Assembly: GCA_045603125.1 (NCBI GenBank)
Contig: JAZULN010000043.1
Location: forward strand, 1-36,820
From: CAKSFT01 sp045603125
GTDB taxonomy: Bacteria; Bacillota; Clostridia; UBA1381
Length of the DNA: 36,820 nucleotides
Direction: 5' to 3'
Shown in pieces: positions 1 through 7,907 of the stretch (position 1 is its first letter; each line of letters opens with the position of its first letter). The position numbers and the translations under genes were made by a program. The notes beneath the pieces were generated by a model. The model worked only from the letters and a program-made list of their open reading frames with translations, was not told the DNA's origin and ran no database searches.

Positions 1-10
1 TCATAGATTT

Positions 11-78
11 AATCCTCCAATGTGATTTTTATTCTTTTGACTGGCAGGTCAGATTTTATTATATCACATTGGAGGATT
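11..78. repeat. 16-bp inverted repeat forming a long hairpin
   Basis: Arms at 11-26 and 63-78 are perfect reverse complements (AATCCTCCAATGTGAT and its complement). The 36-base loop holds a smaller TGAC/GTCA hairpin (38-41 with 48-51). No gene is visible here. It lies just ahead of a terminator, so it may be the 3' part of an RNA or of a mobile palindromic element that begins before the window. Function unknown. Confidence 0.7.
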
Positions 79-103
79 TCTGTTCATCGGTTAACCTCTA
101 CTG

Positions 104-130
104 AACCACGCGACTATCGCGTGGTTTTCT
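104..130 (+). terminator. Intrinsic terminator of an upstream forward transcript
   Basis: A perfect 10-bp stem (104-113 with 117-126, AACCACGCGA and complement) with a 3-base loop is followed by TTCTTT. It would end a forward transcript that starts before the window; no coding sequence for it is visible here. Confidence 0.7.
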
Positions 131-142
131 TTATACAAAAAG

Positions 143-172
143 GATGAAAGCAAATGCTTTCATCTTTTTTTT
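143..172. terminator. Bidirectional-looking hairpin after the small reverse gene
   Basis: GATGAAAGCA (143-152) pairs with TGCTTTCATC (155-164), followed by T8 on the forward strand and by CCTTTTTG on the reverse strand. It lies directly after the stop codon of the reverse 45-aa gene, so it most likely ends that transcript. Confidence 0.7.
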
Positions 173-308
173 ATTCGGTGATTTCTTTTTCACCGTTTTC
201 CTCACTTATAATCTTTTCTTCTGCCTCTTTTTGCAGCTTTTTTAAGCTTTCAATAGTATCTGTTATTCCGTTAAAAAGGTCAAAATACATTTTCTTATAG
301 TCCGGCAT
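171..308 (-). CDS. Short acidic hypothetical protein (45 aa)
   Basis: I do not recognise a named family. The start chosen is the ATG at 308, giving MPDYKKMYFDLF..., because it follows a strong ribosome site (GGGAGG) by a good distance; a longer reading from 371 would begin inside the terminator of the neighbouring RNA gene and is unlikely. The product is a single likely amphipathic helix (ITDTIESLKKLQKEAEEK) with an acidic Glu-rich tail, with no signal peptide or membrane segment. Short peptides of this look are, from memory, common in gut Clostridia and have no assigned role. It lies directly downstream of the 6S-like RNA gene on the same strand, so read-through from that promoter could express it. 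Confidence 0.55.
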   Translation of the reverse strand: MPDYKKMYFDLFNGITDTIESLKKLQKEAEEKIISEENGEKEITE

Positions 309-340
309 AACTTTTCCTCCCTTCAATTTTTCTCTAAAAT

Positions 341-370
341 TAAAAAATGCGCCTATCTGGGATAGACGCA
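341..370 (-). terminator. Terminator of the 6S-like RNA
   Basis: TGCGTCTATC (370-361) pairs with GATAGGCGCA (357-348) with one G-U and a 3-base loop, followed by six T on the reverse strand. An alternative, longer pairing of the same 3' arm with 381-396 is also possible (see findings). Confidence 0.8.
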
Positions 371-521
371 CAAAAACGCAAATCCCGATAGTCGCGAAAC
401 CAGTTTAATATGCACATTTACATACTCACTCGTGGAATTTGCATTTTTTACAAATTTTAGAATGAGTACAGGAAAACAAAGCAGATTTCTCCGCCCAATA
501 TAAATATTAAACTGATTTCGC
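341..521 (-). ncRNA. ssrS: Probable 6S RNA (ssrS-like)
   Basis: A reverse-strand RNA of about 180 nt is bounded by a consensus promoter (528-556) and an intrinsic terminator (341-370). Its ends pair: 504-521 with 394-411 gives 18 bp including one G-U. Above that lies a large asymmetric bubble (469-503 opposite 412-422), then an upper stem (460-468 with 423-431, one G-U) and a small apical AATTTG/CAAATT stem. A long rod with a central single-stranded bubble is the known architecture of 6S RNA, which mimics an open promoter and binds housekeeping RNA polymerase. There is no good reading frame inside. The family call rests on shape and size, not on recognised primary sequence. The larger half of the bubble contains a short GCGG/CTGC hairpin. 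Confidence 0.65.
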
Positions 522-527
522 ACCACC

Positions 528-556
528 ATTATACCACACCCAAATCATTTTTGCAA
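528..556 (-). promoter_or_regulatory. Promoter of the 6S-like RNA
   Basis: Reverse strand: -35 TTGCAA (556-551), 17-base spacer, -10 TATAAT (533-528). Predicted start near 521, which is the first base of the closing stem. Confidence 0.8.
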
Positions 557-586
557 CAAAAATCTATTTCTTTATCCTAAAAGTGA

Positions 587-615
587 TTGAAATATGCCTT
601 TTTATGGTATATAAT
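587..615 (+). promoter_or_regulatory. Promoter of the ung-polA operon
   Basis: TTGAAA (587-592), 17-base spacer, TATAAT (610-615). It faces away from the 6S-like RNA promoter, 31 bases apart. Confidence 0.8.
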
Positions 616-647
616 ATAGTAAATATTAGTTTTAGGGGTGATTTTGT

Positions 648-1322
648 TTGGTAAATATCGGAAACGACTGGGATAACTTATTAAAAGAGGAATTTTCAAA
701 GGAATATTATCTGAAGCTGAGAAACTTCCTGAAAGCCGAATATTCATCTCATGTAATCCACCCCGATATGTATGATATCTTTAATGCCCTTAGGTGGACA
801 TCGTATAAAGACACAAAAGTTGTAATATTCGGTCAGGACCCATACCACGGCGAGAATCAGGCCCACGGCCTTGCTTTTTCGGTAAAAAAGGGGGTACAAA
901 TTCCGCCGTCACTCTTAAATATGTATAAGGAGCTAAATTCCGAACTAGGCTTATATATCCCAAACCACGGAAATCTTGAAAAATGGGCAAAACAAGGCGT
1001 TTTACTTTTAAACGCATCATTAACAGTCCGAGACGGTTTGGCAAACTCCCACCGAAACAAGGGTTGGGAAATCTTAACCGCCCGGATAGCGGAACTTTTA
1101 AATGACCGCCCTGACCCTATAATTTTTATGCTTTGGGGCAATAATGCTAAGGAAAAAGCATCGGTTATAACAAATAAAAACCACGTTATCCTGACCGCTG
1201 CACACCCAAGCCCCCTATCTGCATCTCGTGGATTTTTCGGATGCGGACATTTTAAGTTAGCAAACGAATATCTTGAAAAATGGGGCAAATTACCTATCGA
1301 CTGGCAGATAGAAAGCTGCTGA
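648..1322 (+). CDS. ung: Uracil-DNA glycosylase (family 1)
   Basis: Removes uracil from DNA to begin base excision repair. The 224-aa protein has the usual family-1 length. The water-activating loop GQDPYHG is at residues 62-68 (catalytic Asp64), the LLLN uracil-recognition segment is near 119-122, and the minor-groove/leucine loop HPSPLSA is at 186-192 (His186, Leu190). The start is a TTG at 648, placed by the AGGGGTG ribosome site at 634-640 and the promoter at 587-615; no ATG fits as well. It is the first gene of a forward run, with polA starting 10 bases after its stop, so repair glycosylase and gap-filling polymerase are co-transcribed. Confidence 0.97.
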   Translation: MVNIGNDWDNLLKEEFSKEYYLKLRNFLKAEYSSHVIHPDMYDIFNALRWTSYKDTKVVIFGQDPYHGENQAHGLAFSVKKGVQIPPSLLNMYKELNSELGLYIPNHGNLEKWAKQGVLLLNASLTVRDGLANSHRNKGWEILTARIAELLNDRPDPIIFMLWGNNAKEKASVITNKNHVILTAAHPSPLSASRGFFGCGHFKLANEYLEKWGKLPIDWQIESC

Positions 1323-1332
1323 TGGAGGAAAA

Positions 1333-3990
1333 ATGAAAAAGTTACTAATAATTGATTCAAATAGTATTATAAACCGTGCATTTTACGGGGTACGCTATCT
1401 CTCGGCAAAAGACGGCACACCCACCAATGCCATATTCGGGTTTTTAAAGACACTTTTTAAGCTTATTGACGAAACAACACCCGACTACATCTTAGCCGCT
1501 TTTGACTTAAAAGACCCGACTTTTCGTCATAAGATGTATAAAGAATATAAGGCTCAGAGAAAGCCGATGCCTGATGATTTGGCACGGCAGATGCCCATTG
1601 CAAAGGAAATCCTAAGAGCTATGGGAGTTACCATTTTAGAAAAATCAGGATTTGAGGCAGACGACATAATAGGCACAATCTCTAGAATTTGTGACGAAAG
1701 TTCGGTTGAATGTTTCGTTGCAACCGGCGACAAAGACGACCTTCAGCTAGCATCGGAAAACACAAAAATAATTCTCACCGTAACCAAAAGCGGTGTCAAT
1801 GAAACGGTATATTATTCCGACAAAGAAGTAATAGAAAAATATGGAGTCACACCCAAAGAATTTATTGATGTAAAGGCTTTGATGGGAGACCCTTCTGATA
1901 ACATTCCGGGGGTTATGGGAATTGGTGAAAAAACCGCCCTATCTTTAATCGGAAAACATAAAAGCATTGAATATATCTATGAAAATATCGACTCCCTTGG
2001 TTTAAAAGGTGCCGGTTTAGAAAAGCTAAAAGCTGGCAAGGACTCGGCATTTTTGAGTAAAACTTTAGCCACAATTAACCGCGAAGTCCCGATAGACTTT
2101 GATTTTTCAGGCTGCGAATTTGGGGGCACTGTTGAGTCCCTATCAACTCCCGAGGCAGGTGAACTTTTAAAGAACCTAAACCTTGAGAGCATTATAAAAC
2201 GGCTTGATATAAAAGACGCAAAACCGGAGTCGGCAAAGGACTCAGATCTTTTTAAAGATGCCGAAAAAAACGAAATAAAAAGCGAAAAGGAAATACTTTC
2301 ACTAAAAAAGGAAATTGAAAAAAAGGGCGAATTTTCCTGTTGGTTTAAATATGAGTTATCGAATCTATCGTCTATTGGAATTGCAATCGACAACCGTGCA
2401 TACTTTATCGATGTTACTTCCCTTCCCTCAGCACTTGAGCTTCTTTTTGACGTATTCGAGGACGAAAATATTAAAAAATACACCTTTGACATAAAGGACA
2501 CTCTTGTTCTTTTAAAAGACCAATTAAAGATAAAGGGTATTATATTTGACGGTGCAGTTGCAGTATATCTTTTAAACCCTGCCCGAACCTCCTATACCCT
2601 TGACGGGATAATGCAGGAATACCTCGGTTACACTATGGAATTTGAAAAAAGCGATGCCCAAATCTCGCTTTTTGATGACAACACCTCCTCAGATGAGGTC
2701 TTAATGTCGGCGCTTGCCATAAAACCACTTTCCGAGATAACCTTACAAGAACTAAAAAACAACGGCCAGTTAGATTTATATTATGATATCGAACTTCCTT
2801 TGGTTGAGGTTTTGGCCAGCATGCAGATAGAGGGTGTGAAAATTGACACCGAGCAGCTAAAAATCTTCTCAGACGGGATATCCCAAAAAATAGACCAGCT
2901 GACAGGCGAAATTTACACTTTAGCCGGCGAGGAATTTAACATAAATTCACCAAAGCAGCTTGGTGTAATATTATTTGAAAAACTAGGCTTAAAGTCAGGG
3001 AAAAAGACTCAAAGAGGATATTCTACCAACATCGAGGTTTTGGAAAAGTTACGAGATTCCCACCCCATAATTGAAAATCTGATTGAATACCGTCAGCTTA
3101 CCAAGTTAAAAAGCACCTACTGTGACGGGCTTTTGAATGTTATAAACCCTGAAACCGGCAGGATTCATTCCCAGTTTAATCAGCTAGTCACCGTGACCGG
3201 CAGAATCAGTTCAACCGAACCCAATATGCAAAATATACCGGTAAGAACTGAACTGGGACGGGAACTTCGTAAAATGTTTGTGGCAGAAGATGACTCCCAC
3301 ATTCTTGTTGATGCCGATTATTCACAAATCGAACTTCGGGTTCTTGCCCATATCTCACAGGATAAAACTATGATAGATGCATTCATAAACGGCGAGGATA
3401 TCCACACTGTTACCGCAGCCCAAGTTCTTGGAAAATCCCCCGAGGATGTGACTCCGGATGAGCGTAGCAGTGCTAAGGCTGTAAATTTTGGAATAGTATA
3501 TGGTATAAGCGAATACAGTCTTTCCAAAGACCTGAACATTTCGGTTAAAATGGCAAAAGAATATATCGAAAGCTATCTTTTAAAATATAATAGCGTTAAG
3601 GAATATATGACGAGGATTAAAGAACAGGCGAAAGCCGACGGGTATGTTAAGACCATAATGAACCGCATCCGCTATATCCCCGAACTAAAATCCCAGAACT
3701 TTATGACCCGTTCATTTGGCGAAAGAGTGGCTTTAAATACCCCAATCCAGGGAACGGCGGCAGACATTATAAAGCTTGCGATGGTAAGAGTTTATAAAAG
3801 GTTACGGGATGAAAACCTAAAATCCCGGTTAATCCTTCAGGTTCTCGACGAACTGATTATCGAAGCCACCAAAGACGAAGAGGAAATTGTCAAAAAAATC
3901 CTCAAGGAAGAAATGGAAAATACCGTTTCCTTCTCAGTTCCCCTTGTTGCCGACACGGCATCAGGAGAGAGCTGGTATGATGCAAAATAA
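1333..3990 (+). CDS. polA: DNA polymerase I
   Basis: Fills gaps and removes RNA primers. The 885-aa protein has three domains. The N-terminal 5' nuclease (about 1-290) keeps its acidic motifs, e.g. ADDIIG, GDKDDLQL and GDPSDNIPG. The middle 3'-5' exonuclease-like domain (about 310-490) lacks the DxE motif (WFKYEL stands there) and the usual Asn of motif II, so proofreading is probably lost, as in many Firmicutes. The polymerase domain has motif A DYSQIELR (662-669) and motif B RSSAKAVNFG (711-720). Motif C reads VLDE (837-840) where the family almost always has VHDE; Asp839 and Glu840 remain. The ribosome site GGAGG lies just before the ATG. It is co-directional with ung and coaE. Confidence 0.97.
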   Translation: MKKLLIIDSNSIINRAFYGVRYLSAKDGTPTNAIFGFLKTLFKLIDETTPDYILAAFDLKDPTFRHKMYKEYKAQRKPMPDDLARQMPIAKEILRAMGVTILEKSGFEADDIIGTISRICDESSVECFVATGDKDDLQLASENTKIILTVTKSGVNETVYYSDKEVIEKYGVTPKEFIDVKALMGDPSDNIPGVMGIGEKTALSLIGKHKSIEYIYENIDSLGLKGAGLEKLKAGKDSAFLSKTLATINREVPIDFDFSGCEFGGTVESLSTPEAGELLKNLNLESIIKRLDIKDAKPESAKDSDLFKDAEKNEIKSEKEILSLKKEIEKKGEFSCWFKYELSNLSSIGIAIDNRAYFIDVTSLPSALELLFDVFEDENIKKYTFDIKDTLVLLKDQLKIKGIIFDGAVAVYLLNPARTSYTLDGIMQEYLGYTMEFEKSDAQISLFDDNTSSDEVLMSALAIKPLSEITLQELKNNGQLDLYYDIELPLVEVLASMQIEGVKIDTEQLKIFSDGISQKIDQLTGEIYTLAGEEFNINSPKQLGVILFEKLGLKSGKKTQRGYSTNIEVLEKLRDSHPIIENLIEYRQLTKLKSTYCDGLLNVINPETGRIHSQFNQLVTVTGRISSTEPNMQNIPVRTELGRELRKMFVAEDDSHILVDADYSQIELRVLAHISQDKTMIDAFINGEDIHTVTAAQVLGKSPEDVTPDERSSAKAVNFGIVYGISEYSLSKDLNISVKMAKEYIESYLLKYNSVKEYMTRIKEQAKADGYVKTIMNRIRYIPELKSQNFMTRSFGERVALNTPIQGTAADIIKLAMVRVYKRLRDENLKSRLILQVLDELIIEATKDEEEIVKKILKEEMENTVSFSVPLVADTASGESWYDAK

Positions 3991-4002
3991 AGGAGGCAGG
4001 CT

Positions 4003-4587
4003 ATGATAATTTTAGGAATAACAGGCCCGACAGGTGCCGGAAAGACCACCGTTTCAAAACTCTTCCGGGAAAAAGGCATTAAGGTGGTAGATGGTGATAT
4101 CTTAGCCCGTAAGATTGTGGAGCCGGATAAACCTGCATTAAAAGAATTAAAAGATGCCTTTGGCGAAGATATCAAAAATACGGACGGAACTCTAAACCGA
4201 AAAAAGACAGCAGAGCTTGTCTTTTCAGACCCCGAAAAACTATCGGTTCTAAACCGGATAACCCACCGATATATCACCGAAGAATTTTTTAAAATCGCAT
4301 CAGAATATAAAGGTGATATCATTGGCTTTGATGGTGCGGCAATACTAGATAGCGATGTTAAAGATATATGCGATAAAATTCTTTCGGTAGTAGCAGATGA
4401 GGATATAAGGCTTAAAAGAATAATTTTGCGGGATAATCTAACCCAAGACGAAGCACGTCTTCGAATATCGGGTCAGAAAAATAATCAATTTTATATTGAA
4501 AATTCCGACTTTTTAGTGTATAATAATGGTGAGGATATCGAAGAAGATGTCAACTCTATAATCGAAAAATTAAGGAGTATGATTTGA
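4003..4587 (+). CDS. coaE: Dephospho-CoA kinase
   Basis: Phosphorylates the 3'-hydroxyl of dephospho-CoA with ATP, the last step of coenzyme A synthesis. The 194-aa length is normal. The P-loop GPTGAGKTT is at residues 8-16, followed by the DGDILAR segment and the RIT-HR lid-like region typical of CoaE. It starts 12 bases after polA behind an AAAGGAGG site. The polA-coaE order is common in Firmicutes. Its final codons overlap the TTG start of the next gene by 4 bases, so the two are probably translationally coupled. Confidence 0.96.
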   Translation: MIILGITGPTGAGKTTVSKLFREKGIKVVDGDILARKIVEPDKPALKELKDAFGEDIKNTDGTLNRKKTAELVFSDPEKLSVLNRITHRYITEEFFKIASEYKGDIIGFDGAAILDSDVKDICDKILSVVADEDIRLKRIILRDNLTQDEARLRISGQKNNQFYIENSDFLVYNNGEDIEEDVNSIIEKLRSMI

Positions 4588-5135
4588 AGAAAATTATAAA
4601 GTTTATTGCAATAGTTCTTAGCATTTTTACACTTATATATCTTTTAGACGACGGGTATAACTATTTAATGCATAGCATTTATCCCCTCCGCTACAAAGAG
4701 CATATAGAAAAATACTCTGAAAAATATGGTTTGGATAAATTCTTAGTCATGGCGGTTATAAAGGCGGAAAGTAACTTTATCCGCGATGCACACTCAGGTG
4801 TTGCAAGAGGGCTTATGCAGGTGACCGACGACACAGCAAAATGGATTTCAAAAGAACTGAGCATACCATTTAATTCGGAAGAAATAGAAGACCCTGAAAA
4901 AAACATCGAGTTTGGGTGCTTTTATCTTTCATATCTTTTAAACCATTATGGTGGCAACGAAGCTGTAGCTTTGGCGGCATATAACGCCGGCATGGGAAAT
5001 GTTAAAAAGTGGCTTGAAAATCCCAACCACTCACCCGATGGGGTAACACTTAAAAATATTCCCTTCAAAGAGACCAGAGAATATGTAAAGAAAGTTAACA
5101 AATATAAACTAATCTACAAAAAACTATATGAATAA
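4584..5135 (+). CDS. Lytic transglycosylase (SLT domain), membrane anchored
   Basis: A 183-aa protein with one N-terminal membrane segment or uncleaved signal (residues about 4-21) and an SLT-type transglycosylase domain. Visible motifs: catalytic Glu62 in AESNF, GLMQVT at 76-81, and AAYNAG at 131-136. It should cleave peptidoglycan glycan strands outside the membrane. It starts at a TTG overlapping the coaE stop (TTGA), with TAAGGAG 6 bases upstream. The polA-coaE-SLT order is seen in other Clostridia (from memory). Its short length suggests a single-domain remodelling enzyme and not a large autolysin. Confidence 0.92.
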   Translation: MKKIIKFIAIVLSIFTLIYLLDDGYNYLMHSIYPLRYKEHIEKYSEKYGLDKFLVMAVIKAESNFIRDAHSGVARGLMQVTDDTAKWISKELSIPFNSEEIEDPEKNIEFGCFYLSYLLNHYGGNEAVALAAYNAGMGNVKKWLENPNHSPDGVTLKNIPFKETREYVKKVNKYKLIYKKLYE

Positions 5136-5145
5136 TTTTAAAAAC

Positions 5146-5158
5146 CCCGAATTTCGGG
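5146..5158 (+). other. Small hairpin in the spacer before the cytidylate-kinase-like gene
   Basis: CCCGA (5146-5150) pairs with TCGGG (5154-5158) around a 3-base loop. No T-run follows; instead the AAAGGAAG ribosome site of the next gene does. It may tune transcript stability or processing, and no function can be proven. Confidence 0.35.
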
Positions 5159-5174
5159 TAGAAAGGAAGATATT

Positions 5175-5783
5175 ATGATTATTACAATTGGCAGAGAATA
5201 CGGCAGCGGCGGCAGAGAACTTGGCGAAAAGTTGGCAGCAAAACTCGGATTTAAGTTCTATGACCAGGAATTGGTGGAAATGGCAGCAGAAAAAAGTGAT
5301 ATTCACGCATCAATCCTTCATAAGGCCGATGAACAGGCAAGCAGAAGCTTACTTTATTCTATCGCAACAGGCATAGACACAAGATTCTTTACCCCAAGCT
5401 ATGAATTGCCTATAAACGATAAACTATTTATCGAGCAGGCAAATGTTATAAAAGAGCTGGCAAACAAAGAGGACTGCGTTATTGTGGGAAGATGTGCTGA
5501 CTATATTTTAGAATCAGCAGGAATTCCATCTATTGACCTATTTATCTATGCATCAAAGGACGCAAAAATTGCAAGAATTTCAAAGCTTTATGACCTAAGC
5601 CCGGAAAAGGCGAAGGATAAGATTAAAAAGGTTGAAAAATCAAGAAAAACCTACTATAACTACTATTCAAACAAAGAGTGGGGCGAGCTTTCAAACTATG
5701 ACCTTTGCATCAACACTACCAATATGCCTATAGATAAAGCAGTAGATGTTGCTATGAACTTTATCAAGAGTCAGGAGGCATAA
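5175..5783 (+). CDS. Cytidylate-kinase-like family protein
   Basis: A 202-aa P-loop kinase-like protein. The nucleotide-binding loop is the variant GREYGSGGR at residues 6-14, followed by GFKFYDQELVEMAA and later VGRCADYIL, all typical of the cytidylate-kinase-like family (Cytidylate_kin2). Members lack a proven common substrate; they are shorter than and divergent from true Cmk, so CMP kinase activity should not be assumed. It lies 39 bases after the transglycosylase gene with its own ribosome site (AAAGGAAG). Its end carries the ribosome site for uppP, so those two are probably translated together. Confidence 0.88.
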   Translation: MIITIGREYGSGGRELGEKLAAKLGFKFYDQELVEMAAEKSDIHASILHKADEQASRSLLYSIATGIDTRFFTPSYELPINDKLFIEQANVIKELANKEDCVIVGRCADYILESAGIPSIDLFIYASKDAKIARISKLYDLSPEKAKDKIKKVEKSRKTYYNYYSNKEWGELSNYDLCINTTNMPIDKAVDVAMNFIKSQEA

Positions 5784-5788
5784 ATTCC

Positions 5789-6601
5789 GTGATAAATTAC
5801 ATAAAATCCCTGTTTTTAGGGATTATAGAAGGTATAACAGAGTGGCTCCCTATTTCAAGTACCGGTCATATGATTTTAGTAAATGAGTTTACCAAAACCA
5901 CATCCGGATTTTTAACAAGCGATGTTTATCTTTATGTAATACAACTTGGTGCAATTTTAGCCATCGCAACCCTCTATTTTAAAAAGCTAAACCCCTTTTC
6001 CCCATCAAAATCAAAGGAGGAAAAGCAAGACACCTGGCAGATGTGGTTTAAGGTAATTGTAGCCTGTATTCCGGCGGCAATCTTAGGGCTTTTGCTAAAC
6101 GATTATATGGAGAATTTTGAAAATCCATATGTCATAAGCGGAACTTTGATACTCTATGGTATACTATTTCTCTTTATTGAAAGACGAAATAAAACGGCAA
6201 AAATCACGGCTATGTCGGATATGACATATAAGACCGCAATTTTAATAGGGTTTTTCCAAGTCCTATCCATCGTCCCCGGTACATCACGCTCCGGCTCGAC
6301 AATCCTTGGTGCTATGATTTTGGGTGCAAGCCGTGATATTTCTGCAGAGTTCTCATTTTTCCTTGCAATCCCTGTGATGTTTGGAGTAAGTATCTTAAAG
6401 CTTCTAACCCACGAAGGTGCAATCTCACCTACCGAATGGGGGCTTTTGATAACGGGAATGGTGAGTGCTTACTTAGTATCGATGGCGGCGGTTAAATTCT
6501 TGGTAAACTATGTCAGAAACCACGACTTCAAGGTTTTTGGGATTTACCGGATTATACTGGGTGTAATTGTAATTGCTTGTGGACTTATCGGTATAATATA
6601 A
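5789..6601 (+). CDS. uppP: Undecaprenyl-diphosphatase
   Basis: Recycles the lipid carrier of cell-wall synthesis by turning undecaprenyl diphosphate into the monophosphate; confers bacitracin tolerance when abundant. An integral membrane protein of 270 aa, the usual length. The conserved signature EGITEWLPISSTGH is at residues 14-27 and PGTSRSGSTI near residue 165. Start is GTG at 5789, chosen from the AGGAGG at 5773-5778, 10 bases upstream, inside the preceding gene's last codons. It is the last gene of the forward ung run, followed by a strong terminator. Confidence 0.97.
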   Translation: MINYIKSLFLGIIEGITEWLPISSTGHMILVNEFTKTTSGFLTSDVYLYVIQLGAILAIATLYFKKLNPFSPSKSKEEKQDTWQMWFKVIVACIPAAILGLLLNDYMENFENPYVISGTLILYGILFLFIERRNKTAKITAMSDMTYKTAILIGFFQVLSIVPGTSRSGSTILGAMILGASRDISAEFSFFLAIPVMFGVSILKLLTHEGAISPTEWGLLITGMVSAYLVSMAAVKFLVNYVRNHDFKVFGIYRIILGVIVIACGLIGII

Positions 6602-6604
6602 AAT

Positions 6605-6640
6605 AAAAAGAGAGTTTTTAAAAACTCTCTTTTTATTTTA
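6605..6640. terminator. Bidirectional terminator between uppP and the reverse gene
   Basis: A perfect palindrome (AAAAAGAGAGTTTTT at 6605-6619 and its complement at 6620-6634), T-rich on both strands. The stop codon of the reverse gene (6633-6635) lies in its tail. Confidence 0.88.
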
Positions 6641-7265
6641 TTTCTAATTTCTTTTTTATCGATCTATGGGATGTCAAAACCTCAATTTCCGGGTTTCCTT
6701 CTTTTGCAGCCCGAATAACCTCCGATAAGGCATCCATATCAAAATCATCCACTGCCATATAACGTTCCACACCATTTGTCAGAGTGATTAGGAAAATTTC
6801 CGAGTGCTTTAACATTCCCGAATATTTATCCTTATATTCGACGTACACTTTTGAAAACTCGCCCTCAGGGTTTGCCTTTGCGATATATTTTGCCGAACCA
6901 AGAGATAGACTCTTTATATTTATAAATGCGATTTTTGAATTTTTAACCTTTTCAGGTATAAATTCTCCGATAAAACCTTTATCGGTTCTGAAAGGGAAAA
7001 AACCGTTTTCCCAATATCTTAAATATATGTATAATTCGTCATTTCCTATAAAGGTGGGTATAACCGAATTGATTTTTATAATAGTATATACCACACTAAA
7101 AAGACAAGCCACCAGATACGCTAAAACATAAACATAACTTCTAACTATCAGGCTATATATTGCCATAATAAAGGCAACGCACCCAACAGCACCAAGAAGG
7201 GCAATAATAGTTATGCCAATTATCCGTTTCTTTTTTTCTAAAATGGCTTTATTCTGAAACTCCAT
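6633..7265 (-). CDS. Hypothetical protein with two membrane helices
   Basis: I do not recognise a family. The 210-aa product has two hydrophobic helices near the N-terminus (roughly residues 15-40 and 44-68), followed by a soluble region of about 140 residues containing a DNELYIYLRYWENG segment. A PH-like or YcxB-like cytoplasmic fold is possible but unproven. The start was moved to the ATG at 7265, because the promoter at 7285-7313 predicts transcription from about 7278, past the first upstream ATG (7301), and because GAGGTGAT sits 7 bases before 7265. An ATG at 7268 is the alternative. It is a single-gene transcript, convergent with uppP. Confidence 0.7.
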   Translation of the reverse strand: MEFQNKAILEKKKRIIGITIIALLGAVGCVAFIMAIYSLIVRSYVYVLAYLVACLFSVVYTIIKINSVIPTFIGNDELYIYLRYWENGFFPFRTDKGFIGEFIPEKVKNSKIAFINIKSLSLGSAKYIAKANPEGEFSKVYVEYKDKYSGMLKHSEIFLITLTNGVERYMAVDDFDMDALSEVIRAAKEGNPEIEVLTSHRSIKKKLEIK

Positions 7266-7284
7266 CATATCACCTCTTCTGACT

Positions 7285-7313
7285 ATTATAGCAAATCTCA
7301 TCTAAATTGTCAA
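7285..7313 (-). promoter_or_regulatory. Consensus promoter for the two-helix membrane protein gene
   Basis: Reverse strand: TTGACA (7313-7308), 17-base spacer, TATAAT (7290-7285). Both hexamers match the sigma-A consensus exactly. It decides the start codon of the gene. Confidence 0.88.
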
Positions 7314-7326
7314 ATTTTAACCCATT

Positions 7327-7752
7327 CTACTTCTTTTTACCCTTTTTAAATACCACGAGTTTACTTGCCACATAGTTTAAAATTATAACGAGAATATTTG
7401 AAATAATCTTCCATAAAGTCCCTGACATCGCCATTTTATCCACGGCAATATACATAATCAATACATCCAACACTCCGGTCAGCAGTCGGAAAAAGAAGAA
7501 GGAAAAAGCTTCTTTTACGGCCGCTTTTTTGGTGGTGGTTTTACTCTCAAATACATAAACCTTGTTAGTTACAAAGGCAAATAGAATTGATAAAACAAGT
7601 GCGACTACAGTTGATGCCATATTGCTTATGCCAAAAACTTCATACATCAAAAAGTAGCATATGATATTTACAAGTGTCGTCAAGCCCCCAAAAATAAGAT
7701 ACAATATTATCTCTTTATATTTTTTAATTAACTCCAAAATTTTTTTCATCAT
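7327..7752 (-). CDS. GtrA-like membrane protein
   Basis: A 141-aa protein with four hydrophobic helices. The early segment YLIFGGLTTLVNIICYF and the later FAFVTNKVYVFES are the signature regions of the GtrA family, whose members are thought to help flip or move lipid-linked sugars in polysaccharide or teichoic-acid glycosylation. The basic C-terminus (KKGKKK) is common in the family. The start is at 7752, with AAAGGTGA upstream; a second ATG follows immediately. No glycosyltransferase gene is adjacent, so the sugar pathway it serves cannot be read from context. Confidence 0.88.
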   Translation of the reverse strand: MMKKILELIKKYKEIILYLIFGGLTTLVNIICYFLMYEVFGISNMASTVVALVLSILFAFVTNKVYVFESKTTTKKAAVKEAFSFFFFRLLTGVLDVLIMYIAVDKMAMSGTLWKIISNILVIILNYVASKLVVFKKGKKK

Positions 7753-7804
7753 TCGTCACCTTTTAAATTTTATCTTTTAGTATTATACCACCCAGAATCC
7801 CTTA

Positions 7805-7888
7805 TGTCAAATTCCGGAAAAATCTCTATTCCGACATATCCTGCTACCTCTTTATCAAATACTGTCGAAAACTTCCCTTTTTCCGACA
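7805..7888 (+). promoter_or_regulatory. Cluster of Spo0A box-like sites before spoIIAA
   Basis: The Spo0A box is TGTCGAA. A perfect copy lies at 7863-7869; 6-of-7 matches lie at 7805-7811 (TGTCAAA, forward) and, on the reverse strand, at 7830-7836 and 7882-7888 (TGTCGGA). They sit 20-130 bases upstream of the sigma-H promoter, the arrangement expected for Spo0A-activated spoIIA. Confidence 0.7.
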
Positions 7889-7907
7889 ATTCTTCCCTGA
7901 TTTTTTT

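Noticed and set aside
857..1360. Long reverse reading frame over ung
   Set aside because: It is antisense to a complete, conserved gene, has no ribosome site and no recognisable domain.
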